64,000 bases of DNA from a bacterium (GCA_028275345.1 JAPWUV010000008.1:149436-213435), one strand, 5' to 3'. Counted from the first letter of the stretch, positions 1-9,432 are shown. Notes: generated by a model from the sequence alone, not told the origin. Numbers and translations are program-made.

Positions 1-2
1 AA

Positions 3-968
3 GACCGCATCGGGGCCAATCGGGCCGCAATCCTCGGCCTTCGGCTCATCGGGCTTTTCCACATCTTGTCAGACGCCATCAAGATGTTTACGAAAGAGGA
101 GTTCACGCCCGAGCGTGGGGACAAATTCCTGCACACGCTGGCTCCCATGCTGAGTTTGTTCTTCGCGCTGATGAGTTTCGTTGCTATTCCCTTCGGCGAT
201 GCCTTGCGCGTCGGTGGAAGGACGATCGACCTTCAGGCTGCCGACCTCAACGCGGCCATTCTGTTCGTTTTCGCGATGGTATCCCTCGGGATCTACGGCG
301 TCGTGATCGGAGGCTGGGCCTCCGAAAATAACTACTCTTTCCTGGGCGGCATGCGGGCCTCCGCGCAGATGATCTCCTACGAGGTCACGCTGGGCGTCTC
401 CCTCATCGGGGCGCTACTGATCTACGATACCCTGAACCTGCAGGAAATGGTCCGTTTCCAGGGCCACATGTACGGGGGCTGGATTCCCCGGTGGGGCATT
501 CTGCTGCAGCCTCTCGGTTTCTTGCTTTTCCTGACTGCAGGGATTGCGGAGACCAAGCGGGTTCCCTTTGATCTCCCTGAGGGGGAATCGGAGATCGTAG
601 GCTACTGGGTTGAGTACTCGAGCATGAAATGGGGGATGTACATGTTCACGGACTTCATCGAGATGACTCTCCTCTCGGCGTTGGCCACAACCCTCTTCCT
701 CGGTGGGTGGCAAGTTCCGTGGCTTCTGAGCGATGGGTTCCATTTCCCCTGGGGGAGCGTAGCGTTGCCGCACGTTGTGGTAGTTGTGCTGCAGATGGGG
801 GCTTTTCTGTTGAAAGTGTCCTTCTTCCTGTGGCTCCAGATGCTGATCCGCTGGACGCTCCCTCGCGTGCGCTACGATCAGCTCATGGCCATCACGTGGA
901 AGTACATGCTTCCCCTTTCTCTGATCAATACGATGGTGACGGCTGTCATCTTGCTGGCAATAAGGTAG
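3..968 (+). CDS. nuoH: NADH-quinone oxidoreductase subunit H (5' end cut by window)
   Basis: Membrane subunit of respiratory complex I, at the junction between the peripheral arm and the proton-pumping arm, close to the quinone site. The frame is open from base 3 and reads in phase into the body of the protein (DRIGANRAAI at the left edge), so the true start lies outside the window. About seven hydrophobic segments are visible. The family signature ETKRVPFDLPEGESE sits in the middle, matching the conserved quinone-proximal loop of NuoH. nuoI follows after 4 bases. Identification is secure; the N-terminus is missing. Confidence 0.96.
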   Translation, partial: DRIGANRAAILGLRLIGLFHILSDAIKMFTKEEFTPERGDKFLHTLAPMLSLFFALMSFVAIPFGDALRVGGRTIDLQAADLNAAILFVFAMVSLGIYGVVIGGWASENNYSFLGGMRASAQMISYEVTLGVSLIGALLIYDTLNLQEMVRFQGHMYGGWIPRWGILLQPLGFLLFLTAGIAETKRVPFDLPEGESEIVGYWVEYSSMKWGMYMFTDFIEMTLLSALATTLFLGGWQVPWLLSDGFHFPWGSVALPHVVVVVLQMGAFLLKVSFFLWLQMLIRWTLPRVRYDQLMAITWKYMLPLSLINTMVTAVILLAIR

Positions 969-972
969 GGCG

Positions 973-1569
973 ATGCGGATACCTCAGTCCGAGAGGGAAC
1001 TGACCTTTTGGGAGCGGATCTACTTGCCGGAGGTGATCCGGGGACTGGCCATTACCGGGAGGCACTTCTTCGTGAACATGGCCCGGCACCTGGCTCATCT
1101 CCTTGGTTTCCGGAACGTGCCGAAGGGAGCGGTCACCTACCAGTACCCGGAGGAACGTCGGCCGATTTCGCCGCGCCTGCGCACTCTGCACCGCTTGGCC
1201 CGCCGGGCGGATGGCTCCCCGCGATGCGTCGCCTGCATGATGTGCGAGACCGTCTGTCCGGCCAATTGCATTTACATCGTGGCGGCGGAGCATCCTGACC
1301 CGAACATTGAGAAGTACCCGTTGCGTTTCGACATCGACCTCGGCAAATGCGTCTTCTGCGGTTTCTGTGTGGAGGCCTGTCCGGAGGATGCCATTCGCAT
1401 GGACACGGGCATCTACGACTTCGCCGCGTACACGCGCGAAGGGATGATCCTGACGATAGAGCAGCTGCTTTCCTTCGAACCAGCCCCCTACGTCCAAGTC
1501 CCGCCTCAAGATCGGGCCGCCGATCCCGGACCCATAGATGCGCGGCAGAGGTTCGGCGTCTCCGGATGA
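973..1569 (+). CDS. nuoI: NADH-quinone oxidoreductase subunit I (2x[4Fe-4S] ferredoxin subunit)
   Basis: Complex I subunit that carries the two tetranuclear clusters N6a and N6b, passing electrons towards quinone. Two classic CxxCxxCxxxCP motifs are present: [12 protein letters not shown] and [12 protein letters not shown]. The N-terminal stretch ([15 protein letters not shown]) matches the amphipathic membrane-associating region of NuoI. Its 198 residues are slightly longer than many homologs. It starts 4 bases after the nuoH stop. No nuoJ follows: the next gene is thyX, so the remaining membrane subunits must be upstream or elsewhere. Confidence 0.95.
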   Translation: MRIPQSERELTFWERIYLPEVIRGLAITGRHFFVNMARHLAHLLGFRNVPKGAVTYQYPEERRPISPRLRTLHRLARRADGSPRCVACMMCETVCPANCIYIVAAEHPDPNIEKYPLRFDIDLGKCVFCGFCVEACPEDAIRMDTGIYDFAAYTREGMILTIEQLLSFEPAPYVQVPPQDRAADPGPIDARQRFGVSG

Positions 1570-1666
1570 ATCTCGGCAGTCGGGCTCGGATCCGATGGCT
1601 TCGATCCCAAGCCTCCGACTGGCCGAGCGCGGCATTCGGGCTCAAAAGACAAGCCGAGAGTACGAC

Positions 1667-2344
1667 ATGGAAGACAAGGTGGAATTTCCGGTTTTGGACC
1701 GCGGCTTTGTCCGTCTCGTGGACTTCATGGGCGGGGATGAGGCCGTAGTGCAGGCAGCACGGGTGTCCACAGGTCAGGGGAGCAAAGGCCTCGAACGGGA
1801 TCGTGCGCTCATCGATTACCTGATGAGCCATCGTCACGAGACCCCCTTTGAGCACAGCGTGTTCAAATTCCACATCCGCTGCCCGATCTTCGTCGCGCGC
1901 CAATGGTTTCGCCACCGAATGGCCAGCTACAACGAGATTTCCGGACGATACACGGAGCTCCGCGACGAGTTCCACCTGCCGGCGACATTGCGCACGCAAG
2001 TTTCGAAGGATTACCAGTATGCCCCGTTACCGGCGGAGACCGCAGCGCCTCTGATCGAAAGGATCGCAAAGCACTACGACGATTCCTACCGCCTGTATCA
2101 AGAACTCCTCGGGGCAGGCGTCGCACGTGAACAGGCGCGTATTGTGCTCCCTCTTGCGATCTACACTGAATTCTACTGGACGGTGAACGCGCGTTCCCTG
2201 ATGAACTTCCTCAGCCTTCGCGCCGAGGCTCATGCGCAGGAGGAGATACGTGCCTACGCCCAGGTGATCTTGCAGATCTTCCGGGAAAAGATGCCCTGGA
2301 CGTATGAGGCGTTCATGAAGCACTGGTTTAAGCCGGTGCTGTGA
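1667..2344 (+). CDS. thyX: Flavin-dependent thymidylate synthase
   Basis: Makes dTMP from dUMP using methylenetetrahydrofolate, FAD and NADPH. The ThyX signature RHRxxSxxxxSxRY is present as [14 protein letters not shown], beginning at Arg82. The frame is open further upstream and overlaps nuoI, but the ATG at 1667 begins the conserved fold, follows a GAGAG purine run, and gives 225 residues, normal for the family. ThyX replaces ThyA, so this organism probably does not depend on dihydrofolate reductase for thymidylate. Position directly after nuoHI may mean co-transcription. Confidence 0.93.
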   Translation: MEDKVEFPVLDRGFVRLVDFMGGDEAVVQAARVSTGQGSKGLERDRALIDYLMSHRHETPFEHSVFKFHIRCPIFVARQWFRHRMASYNEISGRYTELRDEFHLPATLRTQVSKDYQYAPLPAETAAPLIERIAKHYDDSYRLYQELLGAGVAREQARIVLPLAIYTEFYWTVNARSLMNFLSLRAEAHAQEEIRAYAQVILQIFREKMPWTYEAFMKHWFKPVL

Positions 2345-2682
2345 CGTGGTCTGCCGAGCCGCGGGGACAATACTTGTCCCGTGAGCCCGCGGCGCAAGGG
2401 GGAATAGCCCGGGCGCGAAAGTGGTTGAGGATTGTGCGATCCTTGCTGTCCAGCAGTCCCTTCAGCGGAGATTCGGGGATGCCGCCAACCCCTTTCGAAG
2501 GGGGGAGAAGTGGTTCGTCCTCCAGGCTCGGCATGCCAACCGGGAGCCAGCGCCAAATCTAGCCGCCATGAGGCGAATCGGAGTTTGCCGGGCCGGATCG
2601 GCCGGGGCGGTCCTTCGGGTTAATGGGGTTGAGCCCGTTTCCCCCTGTGGGCCCGGGCGTTCGGGTACAAGGGCATGATGGA
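2345..2682. other. Intergenic region with two inverted repeats, no gene seen
   Basis: About 338 bases between thyX and lipA. Near thyX is a nested stem: GCCGCGG (2358-2364) pairs with CCGCGGC (2387-2393) around an inner GGACAA/TTGTCC hairpin (2365-2370 with 2374-2379). It may end the nuo-thyX transcript but has no U-tract. A second hairpin is CCCCTT-TCG-AAGGGG near 2490-2505. Short open frames exist on both strands but have no ribosome-binding site or recognisable domain. No clear promoter for lipA was found. Confidence 0.5.
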
Positions 2683-3627
2683 ATGGCGGGCCGGGAGATT
2701 ACCCCAAGCAGGGTGCCAAACACGGGGATCTTTCGCGTGGAAGAGGCAAGCGGAAAGAGCCGCCGACCCAGCTGGCTGAAGACGAGGCTTCCGACGGGTG
2801 GAGAATTCCTACGCGTACGGGAGCTTGTGGAGCAACAGGGGCTCCACACGGTGTGCCAGAGTGCGCGCTGTCCCAACATTGGCCACTGCTGGTCGAGAGG
2901 CACCGCAACCTTCATGATACTGGGAAACGTTTGCACCCGGAACTGCCGTTTCTGTGCAGTGGCGACGGGCCGACCGGATCCCCTCGACCCCGATGAGCCA
3001 AGACGAGTGGCGGAGGCCGTGCGGCGTTTGGGGCTCTTGTATGCAGTCATCACCTCAGTCACTCGCGATGACTTGCCGGATGGCGGCGCGCAGGTCTTTG
3101 CAGAGACGATTCGCGAGATCCGTGCTGCGGTGCCGGGCTGCCGTGTGGAGGTACTGATCCCGGATTTCGGCGGCTCGGAGGAAGCGCTCCGCACCGTCCT
3201 TGAAGCCCAGCCCGATGTCCTGAACCACAACCTGGAGACCGTCGCCCGGCTGTATCCCCGGGTTCGCCCGCAAGCGGACTACCAGAGGTCTTTGCTTCTC
3301 CTGGAACGCGCGCACGGTTGGGGCGCCGTCACAAAGTCCGGGTTGATGCTGGGCCTGGGCGAGTCCGACGAGGAGATTCGGGAGGTGATGCGCGACCTGC
3401 GGCGAGTGGGTTGCCAGGTCCTCACGCTGGGCCAGTACCTCCAGCCTTCCCCCGCCCACTTGCCCGTGGAGCGATTTGTGCCTCCTGAGGAATTCGCCCA
3501 CTGGAGGGAGTGGGGGCTGGCGCTCGGGTTTCGACACGTGGAGTCCGGCCCCCTCGTTCGGAGCAGTTTCCACGCGGACCAACAGGCGCGGGGAGTCTGC
3601 AGTTCGGCCGGGGCTGCGGAGATCTGA
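2683..3627 (+). CDS. lipA: Lipoyl synthase (radical SAM)
   Basis: Inserts two sulfur atoms into the protein-bound octanoyl group to form lipoyl cofactor for 2-oxoacid dehydrogenases and the glycine cleavage system. The auxiliary-cluster cysteines appear as CQSARCPNIGHC and the radical-SAM motif as CTRNCRFC. The C-terminal RSS motif (VRSSFHA) supplies the serine ligand typical of LipA. The ATG at 2683 gives 314 residues, the usual length; an in-frame ATG at 2623 would add an unlikely Pro/Gly-rich leader. No lipB is adjacent. Confidence 0.95.
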   Translation: MAGREITPSRVPNTGIFRVEEASGKSRRPSWLKTRLPTGGEFLRVRELVEQQGLHTVCQSARCPNIGHCWSRGTATFMILGNVCTRNCRFCAVATGRPDPLDPDEPRRVAEAVRRLGLLYAVITSVTRDDLPDGGAQVFAETIREIRAAVPGCRVEVLIPDFGGSEEALRTVLEAQPDVLNHNLETVARLYPRVRPQADYQRSLLLLERAHGWGAVTKSGLMLGLGESDEEIREVMRDLRRVGCQVLTLGQYLQPSPAHLPVERFVPPEEFAHWREWGLALGFRHVESGPLVRSSFHADQQARGVCSSAGAAEI

Positions 3628-3690
3628 CGTCGGGTCTCCGTCGTCGTGGATGAATTGCGCCTCTCGTTCCTCGCCAGCAGGGGAGGGAAT

Positions 3691-4158
3691 GTGAGCTGTC
3701 CGAAAAGGGTGCAAGATTCCCAAGTGGAGACGGAGCTTCTGGCTTTCCCAGCGGATGCCAACACAATGGGCATTGTGTACGGGGGGAAGATCTTGTACTG
3801 GGTGGACATGACTGCCAGCCTGGTGGCGCGGAAGCATTGCGACGGGGCTGTGGCGACTCTTCGCGTGGAGTTCGATTTCGTCCGCCCGGTGCGAGTGGGC
3901 GATCACGTGCGGCTTACGGGCTTTGTCACCCGGACGTTTGGCCGCTCCTTCGAAGTGGAAGTGCAAGTGCACGCCTCCAGCAGTCTTGGGGCCGAAGAAA
4001 GACTCGCCGGGAGAGGCTTTCTCATCTTCTCCTGTCTGGATGAATCGGGGCGATCCCGCCCAGCTCCCCCGCTTTCCCTCGAGTCGGAGGAAGAGAGGGC
4101 TCGGTGGGAGGCTGCAGGGAGACGAAGGGAGCTGCGCGAGAGCCTCGGTGCGCCGTGA
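3691..4158 (+). CDS. Acyl-CoA thioesterase, hotdog fold (YciA/BFIT-like)
   Basis: Predicted hydrolase of acyl-CoA thioesters. The N-terminal half has the hotdog signature DANTMGIVYGGKILYWVD, with the GG turn and central helix of the YciA/brain acyl-CoA hydrolase group. The strand and helix layout (VEFDFVRPVRVGDHVRLTG) also fits. A GTG at 3691 preceded by AGGGGAGGG gives 155 residues; an upstream in-frame GTG at 3646 would add 15 residues. The tail after residue ~125 is charged. Substrate length cannot be told from sequence. Confidence 0.82.
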   Translation: MSCPKRVQDSQVETELLAFPADANTMGIVYGGKILYWVDMTASLVARKHCDGAVATLRVEFDFVRPVRVGDHVRLTGFVTRTFGRSFEVEVQVHASSSLGAEERLAGRGFLIFSCLDESGRSRPAPPLSLESEEERARWEAAGRRRELRESLGAP

Positions 4159-4329
4159 AGGGCCAGTGGCCCCGCGTCCTGAAGCCCTGGAGGCAAAAGG
4201 CGCTGCCCCGTCAAGGCTCGCGCTTTCCGCGACGGCGGAAATCGAGCGGGCTCTCGAGTCGCGACAAGTTGGCAAGGGCGGTTGGGGTGGCTTAGCTTGC
4301 AAACGCTGCGAAGCGAAGGAGGAGTGGCC

Positions 4330-5394
4330 ATGGCGGAAGCGAAACTGCCCGAGCTGGGCAAGATCGATCGGCATTTCTTCGATGAGGTAATTTATCCGCA
4401 TCTCGGTGCAAAGGATCCCACGGTGCTCCTCGGGCCGAGGCACGGGGTCGATTTCGGGGTAGTCGAGCTCGGCGACAAGGTCCTGGTTTCCTCGGCCGAT
4501 CCGGTGTACATTGCTCCGGCGCTCGGTTGGGAGCGGGCGGCTTGGTTTGCATTGCATATCCTGGCCAGCGACGTAGCCGTGAGCGGAATTCGGCCGCGCT
4601 ACTTGAGCATCGATCTCAACCTCCCGCCGGAGATGAGCGAGGAGGTGTTGCGCACGATCTGGGAAACCATTCACCGGGAAGCGGAAAAGCTCGGGATCGC
4701 CATCGTCAGCGGGCATACGGCGCGCTACGCCGGATGCAATTATCCAATGGTCGGCGGGGCGACGATCTTCGGCGTGGATGATCGATCGAAACTGGTGGAC
4801 CCTAGATCGGCACGTCCCGGCGATCTTGTGATCATCACCAAAGGTCCGGCAATCGAAACAACGGGACTGATGTCGGTTCAATTCCCCGAGTTCATCGAGG
4901 AGAGGCTTGGCCCCGAGGCGGTCAAGGAGGCGCAGGGGATCTTTTACCAAATGAGCGTGGTCCACGATTGTGCCGTTGTGGCGGAAACCGGCGGCGTCCA
5001 TGCCATGCACGACGCTACCGAATGCGGCGTGTGGGGAGGGCTCTTCGAGATGGCAGAGGCGGGCGAATACGGGCTCCGGATCTGGCCGGAGAGGATTGTG
5101 GTTCAGGACATCGTCGCCAAGACGTGCGCCGTCTTTGACATCGATCCGTTCAAGGCCATTAGTGAGGGCACGCTCATCGCGGTGCTCGAGCCCGCCAAGG
5201 CGGAGGAGGCCGTCGCCGCACTGAAGGCGGAAGGAATTCCAGCCAGTATCGTAGGGGAGGTGGTGCCGAGGGAGGAAGGGACGAATCTGATCTACCCGGA
5301 TCACGTGGAACCGCTGGTCCACCCGAAGGTCGATCCGTTCTGGATCCGCTTCGAGGAATACTTGCTCAAACAGAGCCAGCGGAGATCTCGGTGA
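4330..5394 (+). CDS. AIR synthase-related protein (PurM/HypE/ThiL superfamily)
   Basis: Belongs to the ATP-dependent PurM-like superfamily. The N-terminal AIRS domain (about residues 30-150) shows SADPVYIAP and the segment ILASDVAVSGIRPRYL, typical of the nucleotide-binding half. The C-terminal domain starts near GDLVIITKGPAIETTG and contains MHDATECGVWGGL. It lacks the C-terminal cysteine motif of HypE, and no hydrogenase maturation genes are nearby, so HypE is unlikely. The ATG at 4330 follows GAAGGAGGAG; 354 residues. The substrate is unknown. The 171-base gap upstream has no evident promoter. Confidence 0.8.
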   Translation: MAEAKLPELGKIDRHFFDEVIYPHLGAKDPTVLLGPRHGVDFGVVELGDKVLVSSADPVYIAPALGWERAAWFALHILASDVAVSGIRPRYLSIDLNLPPEMSEEVLRTIWETIHREAEKLGIAIVSGHTARYAGCNYPMVGGATIFGVDDRSKLVDPRSARPGDLVIITKGPAIETTGLMSVQFPEFIEERLGPEAVKEAQGIFYQMSVVHDCAVVAETGGVHAMHDATECGVWGGLFEMAEAGEYGLRIWPERIVVQDIVAKTCAVFDIDPFKAISEGTLIAVLEPAKAEEAVAALKAEGIPASIVGEVVPREEGTNLIYPDHVEPLVHPKVDPFWIRFEEYLLKQSQRRSR

Positions 5395-5427
5395 ACTTCG
5401 GAGTGTTGTCGCGCGTTGGTGCGGTGA

Positions 5428-7230
5428 ATGAGGGGCCGACCCGGACGTGAGCCCGAGCGAATGAGTGGGCAGTTGTCGACAAGCAGGATGTTCAAACGGA
5501 TCAGAGCGATCCGGCGGGAGATCAGCGAATCCCGCAACCTTTCGAGCTTGTACCGCGCCATCGGCGTGGGATTAGCCAATCTCTTCCACGCGCAAAAGGC
5601 GCTGGTGATGCACGAAGTGGAATGCGAGGACGGGCTGCGTCCGGTGTTCATGTGGCCCGAGAAGCCGTTGGGGGTGTGGTCCAGCATTCAGATCCTGCCG
5701 CGGGATCCGCTTTACCAAGCACTTCTCCAGGCCAAGGAGCCTGTGGTCTCATTTGCCTGGCTTCTTCGACGCATGGGGAACGAGAGGTCCAGGTGGCTCG
5801 AACCGCTCATGAAGATCGCAGCCTGGGATCAGGTGGTGCCCATTGGTAGCGAGCAATATCTGGCGGGTGCGGTTTTTCTCGCGGGCGTCAGGCGTCCGGT
5901 GGAGCCGGATGGGCCCCTCGCAGCGGAGATTGGCCATCTGGCCGACATCATGTCCTACGCTCTGATGGCTATGCTGACCACAGAGCGGCTGCGGCGCGAG
6001 GCCAAAGAAAAGGCTACCCTGGCGGAGGTGGGGAAGCGGATAAGCTCGTCGCTGGACCTGCAGGAAGTACTGCACGCCATCGTGGAGGCGGTGCGCGAGG
6101 TCGTGCCGTGCGACCACGCAGCGGTTTTCCTGCTCGATCAAGACAAGGGGGAACTGCGCTACGCAGTGTACCAAGGCATTGCGGAGCAGGTGCCGAGCGA
6201 CTTTCGCCTGAAGGTGGGCCAGGGGCTGGTCGGCTGGGTGGCCATTACGGGTCAGCCTGTCCTGATCAAGGACGTGCGCAACGACAGCCGCTATTTGCGA
6301 TTTTACGAGGATTCTCGCTCCGAACTTGACGTGCCGATCAAGAGGGGGGATCGCGTGCTCGGCGTGATCAGCCTGGAGTCGCGACGTCGGGGTGCCTTCG
6401 ATCAGCACCATTTGGAGCTGCTTCAGGCCTTCGCCGGGCAGGCCGCGGTGGCTATCGAGAACGCCCTGCTGCTCGAGGAGCTGGTAGAAAAACGCCGTCT
6501 GGAGCAAGAGCTGGAGATTGCGCGGCAAGTTCAGCGAGCGCTCTTGCCGCGGAGTTTGCCCCGAATCCGAGGCTATCGGTTCGCTGCGGTCACCATCCCC
6601 AGCGGGCTGGTCGGGGGCGACTTGTACGACGTGGTCGAGTTCGGCGACGGATCGATTGCGCTGGCCATCGGCGACGTGGCCGGCAAAGGTACCCCCGGCG
6701 CGATCTTAATGGCTACCCTCTACTCGACGTACCGGGGCTTGCTGCGGAAAGGCTTCGCCCCACGCAAGCTCATGCGATCGCTCAATAACCTGCTGGTGGA
6801 GCGACTCGATGCGGAGAGCTTCGCCACGCTCTTCTTGTCCGTCCTCGTGCCAGCGGAGAGAAGACTGCGCTACTGCAACGGGGGCCACAATCCCCCTTTG
6901 TTGATCCATGCCGATGGATCTTTCAAGAAGCTTGCGGAGGGCGGTCCGGTGCTGGGATTCGTTCCGAACCTGCGCTACACGGACGGGGTCATCGAACTGA
7001 ATCCCGGGGATGTGCTGTTGCTCTACACCGATGGCGTCACCGAGGCCATGAACGCAAGGGAAGAGATGTTCGGCGAGGATAGGCTTCTCGAGCTGGCGGT
7101 GGCCAATCGACACCTGGACCCGCGGCGCCTCCGCGATCGGATCGTGCAGGCCGTGCGCGAATTCCGGGGAACTGCCCCCCTTGAGGACGATCTGACGTTG
7201 CTCATCGTGAAAGTTCAGCAGGGGAACTGA
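5428..7230 (+). CDS. GAF domain / SpoIIE-type PP2C phosphatase
   Basis: Signalling serine phosphatase of the RsbU/SpoIIE type, usually dephosphorylating an anti-sigma-factor antagonist. An N-terminal GAF-like region (about residues 35-180) is followed by a clear GAF domain (about 195-350), a short coiled coil and a PP2C domain (about 370-600). Metal-binding acidic residues are in GGDLYDVV and AIGDVAGKG, and LLLYTDGVTEA is the classic late motif. Neither ATG 5428 nor ATG 5461 has a good ribosome-binding site, so the start is uncertain. No anti-sigma factor or antagonist gene is adjacent. Stop and def start are 3 bases apart, suggesting co-transcription. Confidence 0.9.
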   Translation: MRGRPGREPERMSGQLSTSRMFKRIRAIRREISESRNLSSLYRAIGVGLANLFHAQKALVMHEVECEDGLRPVFMWPEKPLGVWSSIQILPRDPLYQALLQAKEPVVSFAWLLRRMGNERSRWLEPLMKIAAWDQVVPIGSEQYLAGAVFLAGVRRPVEPDGPLAAEIGHLADIMSYALMAMLTTERLRREAKEKATLAEVGKRISSSLDLQEVLHAIVEAVREVVPCDHAAVFLLDQDKGELRYAVYQGIAEQVPSDFRLKVGQGLVGWVAITGQPVLIKDVRNDSRYLRFYEDSRSELDVPIKRGDRVLGVISLESRRRGAFDQHHLELLQAFAGQAAVAIENALLLEELVEKRRLEQELEIARQVQRALLPRSLPRIRGYRFAAVTIPSGLVGGDLYDVVEFGDGSIALAIGDVAGKGTPGAILMATLYSTYRGLLRKGFAPRKLMRSLNNLLVERLDAESFATLFLSVLVPAERRLRYCNGGHNPPLLIHADGSFKKLAEGGPVLGFVPNLRYTDGVIELNPGDVLLLYTDGVTEAMNAREEMFGEDRLLELAVANRHLDPRRLRDRIVQAVREFRGTAPLEDDLTLLIVKVQQGN

Positions 7231-7233
7231 GAA

Positions 7234-7878
7234 ATGCTATTGAAACTTCGCTACTACGGGGATCCCATCCTGCGGCGTAAGACGGTGGACGTGAGCCCCG
7301 AAGAGCTCCTGTCCAGTGAGTTCCAGGAGTTCCTTCGCGATCTGGCCGAGACGATGCACGCGGAGGACGGTGTAGGACTAGCAGCTCCCCAGGTGGGGAG
7401 CGAGAAGCGGGTGTGCGTGGCCGCAGACGGTGAGACAGTCCACGTGCTTGTCAACCCGCGGATCCGCGGCCGAAGCATCCAGCTTACCTGCGACAACGAG
7501 GGCTGCCTCAGTCTGCCGGGGCTTCAAGCGCAGGTTGCTCGCCACGAACGGGTGATCGTGCAAGCGCTCGATCCGCAGGGCCATCCCATCGAGATCCGAG
7601 CGAAAGGTCTCTTTGCCCGCGTCCTCCAGCACGAGATCGATCATCTCGAAGGCGTCCTCTACATCGATAGAGCGGAGCCGAATACGCTCGTCTGGCTCGA
7701 ACGGAAGGGAGAGGACGAGGTCGACCGAGTCCCCGTCGAGCTGGCCGAAGTGAAGCGGGTCTTCGCCCGCCGGTACCACCAAGGTAAGAGCCGGGAAGAA
7801 TTGAGTTTCGATCCCCCCTCGTTCCAGCAGGCATCGCAGATCCCGAGCTCGGGAGGTGGAGATGAAAGAAGGGGATGA
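7234..7878 (+). CDS. def: Peptide deformylase
   Basis: Removes the formyl group from the N-terminal methionine of new proteins. All three metal-site motifs are present: GVGLAAPQVG, EGCLSLPG and QHEIDH. The catalytic domain ends near residue 165. A tail of about 45 further residues (rich in Arg, Ser, Gly at the end) makes the 214-residue protein longer than the usual 170-190. The last 17 bases overlap the next gene, so part of the tail exists only because the frame runs into it. No fmt gene lies next to it. Confidence 0.95.
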   Translation: MLLKLRYYGDPILRRKTVDVSPEELLSSEFQEFLRDLAETMHAEDGVGLAAPQVGSEKRVCVAADGETVHVLVNPRIRGRSIQLTCDNEGCLSLPGLQAQVARHERVIVQALDPQGHPIEIRAKGLFARVLQHEIDHLEGVLYIDRAEPNTLVWLERKGEDEVDRVPVELAEVKRVFARRYHQGKSREELSFDPPSFQQASQIPSSGGGDERRG

Positions 7879-8377
7879 GCCCACGCTCGCCTATCGGGCG
7901 ATCTCCCTCATGGCTGAGCTCGAGACCCAGGGACTTGAGCTCTATCGGACTCTCGCCGGGCTGGTATCCGACAACATCGCAAAGCAGATGTTTCGGAAGT
8001 TGGCTCAGGACGAGGAGCAGCACCTGGGTTTGATTCGCCGTGCGGAAGGCGAACTCGCCGGCGGCCTGGACGTGAGCCGCTACGAACTGGCAGAGGCGCT
8101 GGGATCTTCCGATTCCCGCCCGGCTCCTTTGGGCCATCTTTTTCGGCATGCCAATGAGCTTGTGGCTGCCACAGGTGAGCTCCGGTGTTGCTCCGAGCTC
8201 GATGCGCTGGGCGTTTCCCTCGTGGCTGAACTCAATTCCATCCGGCACTTGAGCGATCTATTGGCGGCGACGGATTCCGAGGAAGCGCGCAGCGTCTATC
8301 GACGGCTACTGGAGGAGGAGAAACGACACTTCGAGATCCTGGCCCGAAGGGCTGAGCAGGTTTTCCGCTCCTATTGA
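7862..8377 (+). CDS. Ferritin-like / rubrerythrin-type diiron protein
   Basis: Four-helix-bundle protein of the ferritin-like family, predicted to bind a diiron centre. Helical carboxylate motifs are visible: DEEQH near residue 52 and EEEKRH near the C-terminus, with a first-helix Glu in MAELETQGLELY. There is no C-terminal rubredoxin CxxC domain, so it is not a classical rubrerythrin. ATG 7862 is preceded by GGGAGGTG inside the end of def. Likely role: oxygen or peroxide handling or iron storage; this is inference. Confidence 0.75.
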   Translation: MKEGDEPTLAYRAISLMAELETQGLELYRTLAGLVSDNIAKQMFRKLAQDEEQHLGLIRRAEGELAGGLDVSRYELAEALGSSDSRPAPLGHLFRHANELVAATGELRCCSELDALGVSLVAELNSIRHLSDLLAATDSEEARSVYRRLLEEEKRHFEILARRAEQVFRSY

Positions 8378-8445
8378 GCGGGGCTTCAGTTCGAGGAGCG
8401 ATGGCCCGGACTTCGCTGCGAGCGTAAGAAGGGAGGGAAGGCAGG

Positions 8446-9432
8446 ATGGGCAAGGTAATTCCGGCCAATCTGAACAACTACCCTCGCATTGGGGACCGCC
8501 CCGAGCAGCAGAAACTTCGGCGTACGATTGCGGCCCTAGATCGGGGGGAGGCGAGTTTGGAGGATCTGGAGCGCGTCCAGAGGGAGGTCACGCGGGAGGT
8601 GATCTTGGAGCAAGTGGAGGCCGGCATCCAACTTGTCACCGACGGGCAGATCCGTTGGGATGACCCGGTCACCTATTTCGCTCGTTCCCTCGAAGGCATC
8701 CGCATCGCCGGGCTCGTGCGCTTCTTCGACACGAATACCTACTTCCGCCAGCCGGTCGTGGAGGCGCCGGTCCGGTGGCAATGGCCAGTCTTGGTAGACG
8801 ACTTCCGCTTCGCAGCGGAGGCGAGCCCCGTACCTGTGAAAGCGGTAGTGCCTGGGCCTTACACTTTGGCTCGCCTCTCTGTGGATCGCTATTACTCCGA
8901 TCTACCCAAGCTCACCTCGGCCTATGCCGCGGCGGTCCGCGAGGAAATCCGAGCGCTGATGGAAGCGGGCGCCCAGGTGATCCAGATCGATGAGCCTTCC
9001 CTGGTGCGGCACCGGGATGCCGTGGAAGTGGCCCTCCCTGCGCTCGCTGGCCTTGCGGAGCTCGAGCGCTCCGATAGCGTAAGGCTCGGCCTGCTCACCT
9101 ACTGGGGCACCTTGGACCAGAACCTGGACCGGGTGCTGGAGTTGCCCTTCGATTTCTTGGCGCTGGACCTAGTGGAAGGTCGCCGGGACCTGGAAGGCCT
9201 CAGTCGCTGGAAGCTGAAAGGGAAGGTCTTCGGATTGGGCTTGGTGAACGGGCGCAACACGAAACTGGAGGATCCGGCGGAGCTGGCCGCAGCGGTGAAG
9301 AGGATCCAGGACTCGTGCGGTTTCCCGTGGGCCTATCTACAGCCGAGCTGCGGGCTGGAATTTTTGCCTCGTGATACCGCACGCCGCAAGCTCGAGATCA
9401 TCGCCGAGGCGGCCAGGCTGGTCTCGGAGTGA
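8446..9432 (+). CDS. MetE-like protein with degenerate zinc site
   Basis: A 328-residue TIM-barrel protein of the UROD/MetE superfamily, resembling the catalytic half of cobalamin-independent methionine synthase. It keeps the VKAVVPGPYTLAR and IQIDEPSLV motifs and a Cys302 in PSCGLEF. The position of the zinc-binding HxC reads LLTYWG and the glutamate ligand position reads LALDLVE, so most zinc ligands appear lost. ATG 8446 follows GGGAGGGAAGGCAGG. The neighbouring gene is a paralog with an intact site. Possible roles are a partner subunit or binding of folate or another methyl carrier, rather than homocysteine activation. Confidence 0.75.
   Translation: MGKVIPANLNNYPRIGDRPEQQKLRRTIAALDRGEASLEDLERVQREVTREVILEQVEAGIQLVTDGQIRWDDPVTYFARSLEGIRIAGLVRFFDTNTYFRQPVVEAPVRWQWPVLVDDFRFAAEASPVPVKAVVPGPYTLARLSVDRYYSDLPKLTSAYAAAVREEIRALMEAGAQVIQIDEPSLVRHRDAVEVALPALAGLAELERSDSVRLGLLTYWGTLDQNLDRVLELPFDFLALDLVEGRRDLEGLSRWKLKGKVFGLGLVNGRNTKLEDPAELAAAVKRIQDSCGFPWAYLQPSCGLEFLPRDTARRKLEIIAEAARLVSE

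Noticed and set aside
2345-2682. Small genes between thyX and lipA on either strand
   Set aside because: Frames are short, have no ribosome-binding site or recognisable domain, and overlap inverted repeats.
4330-5394. HypE hydrogenase maturation protein
   Set aside because: The C-terminal cysteine motif is absent and no hyp or hydrogenase genes are nearby. It is only superfamily-level similar.
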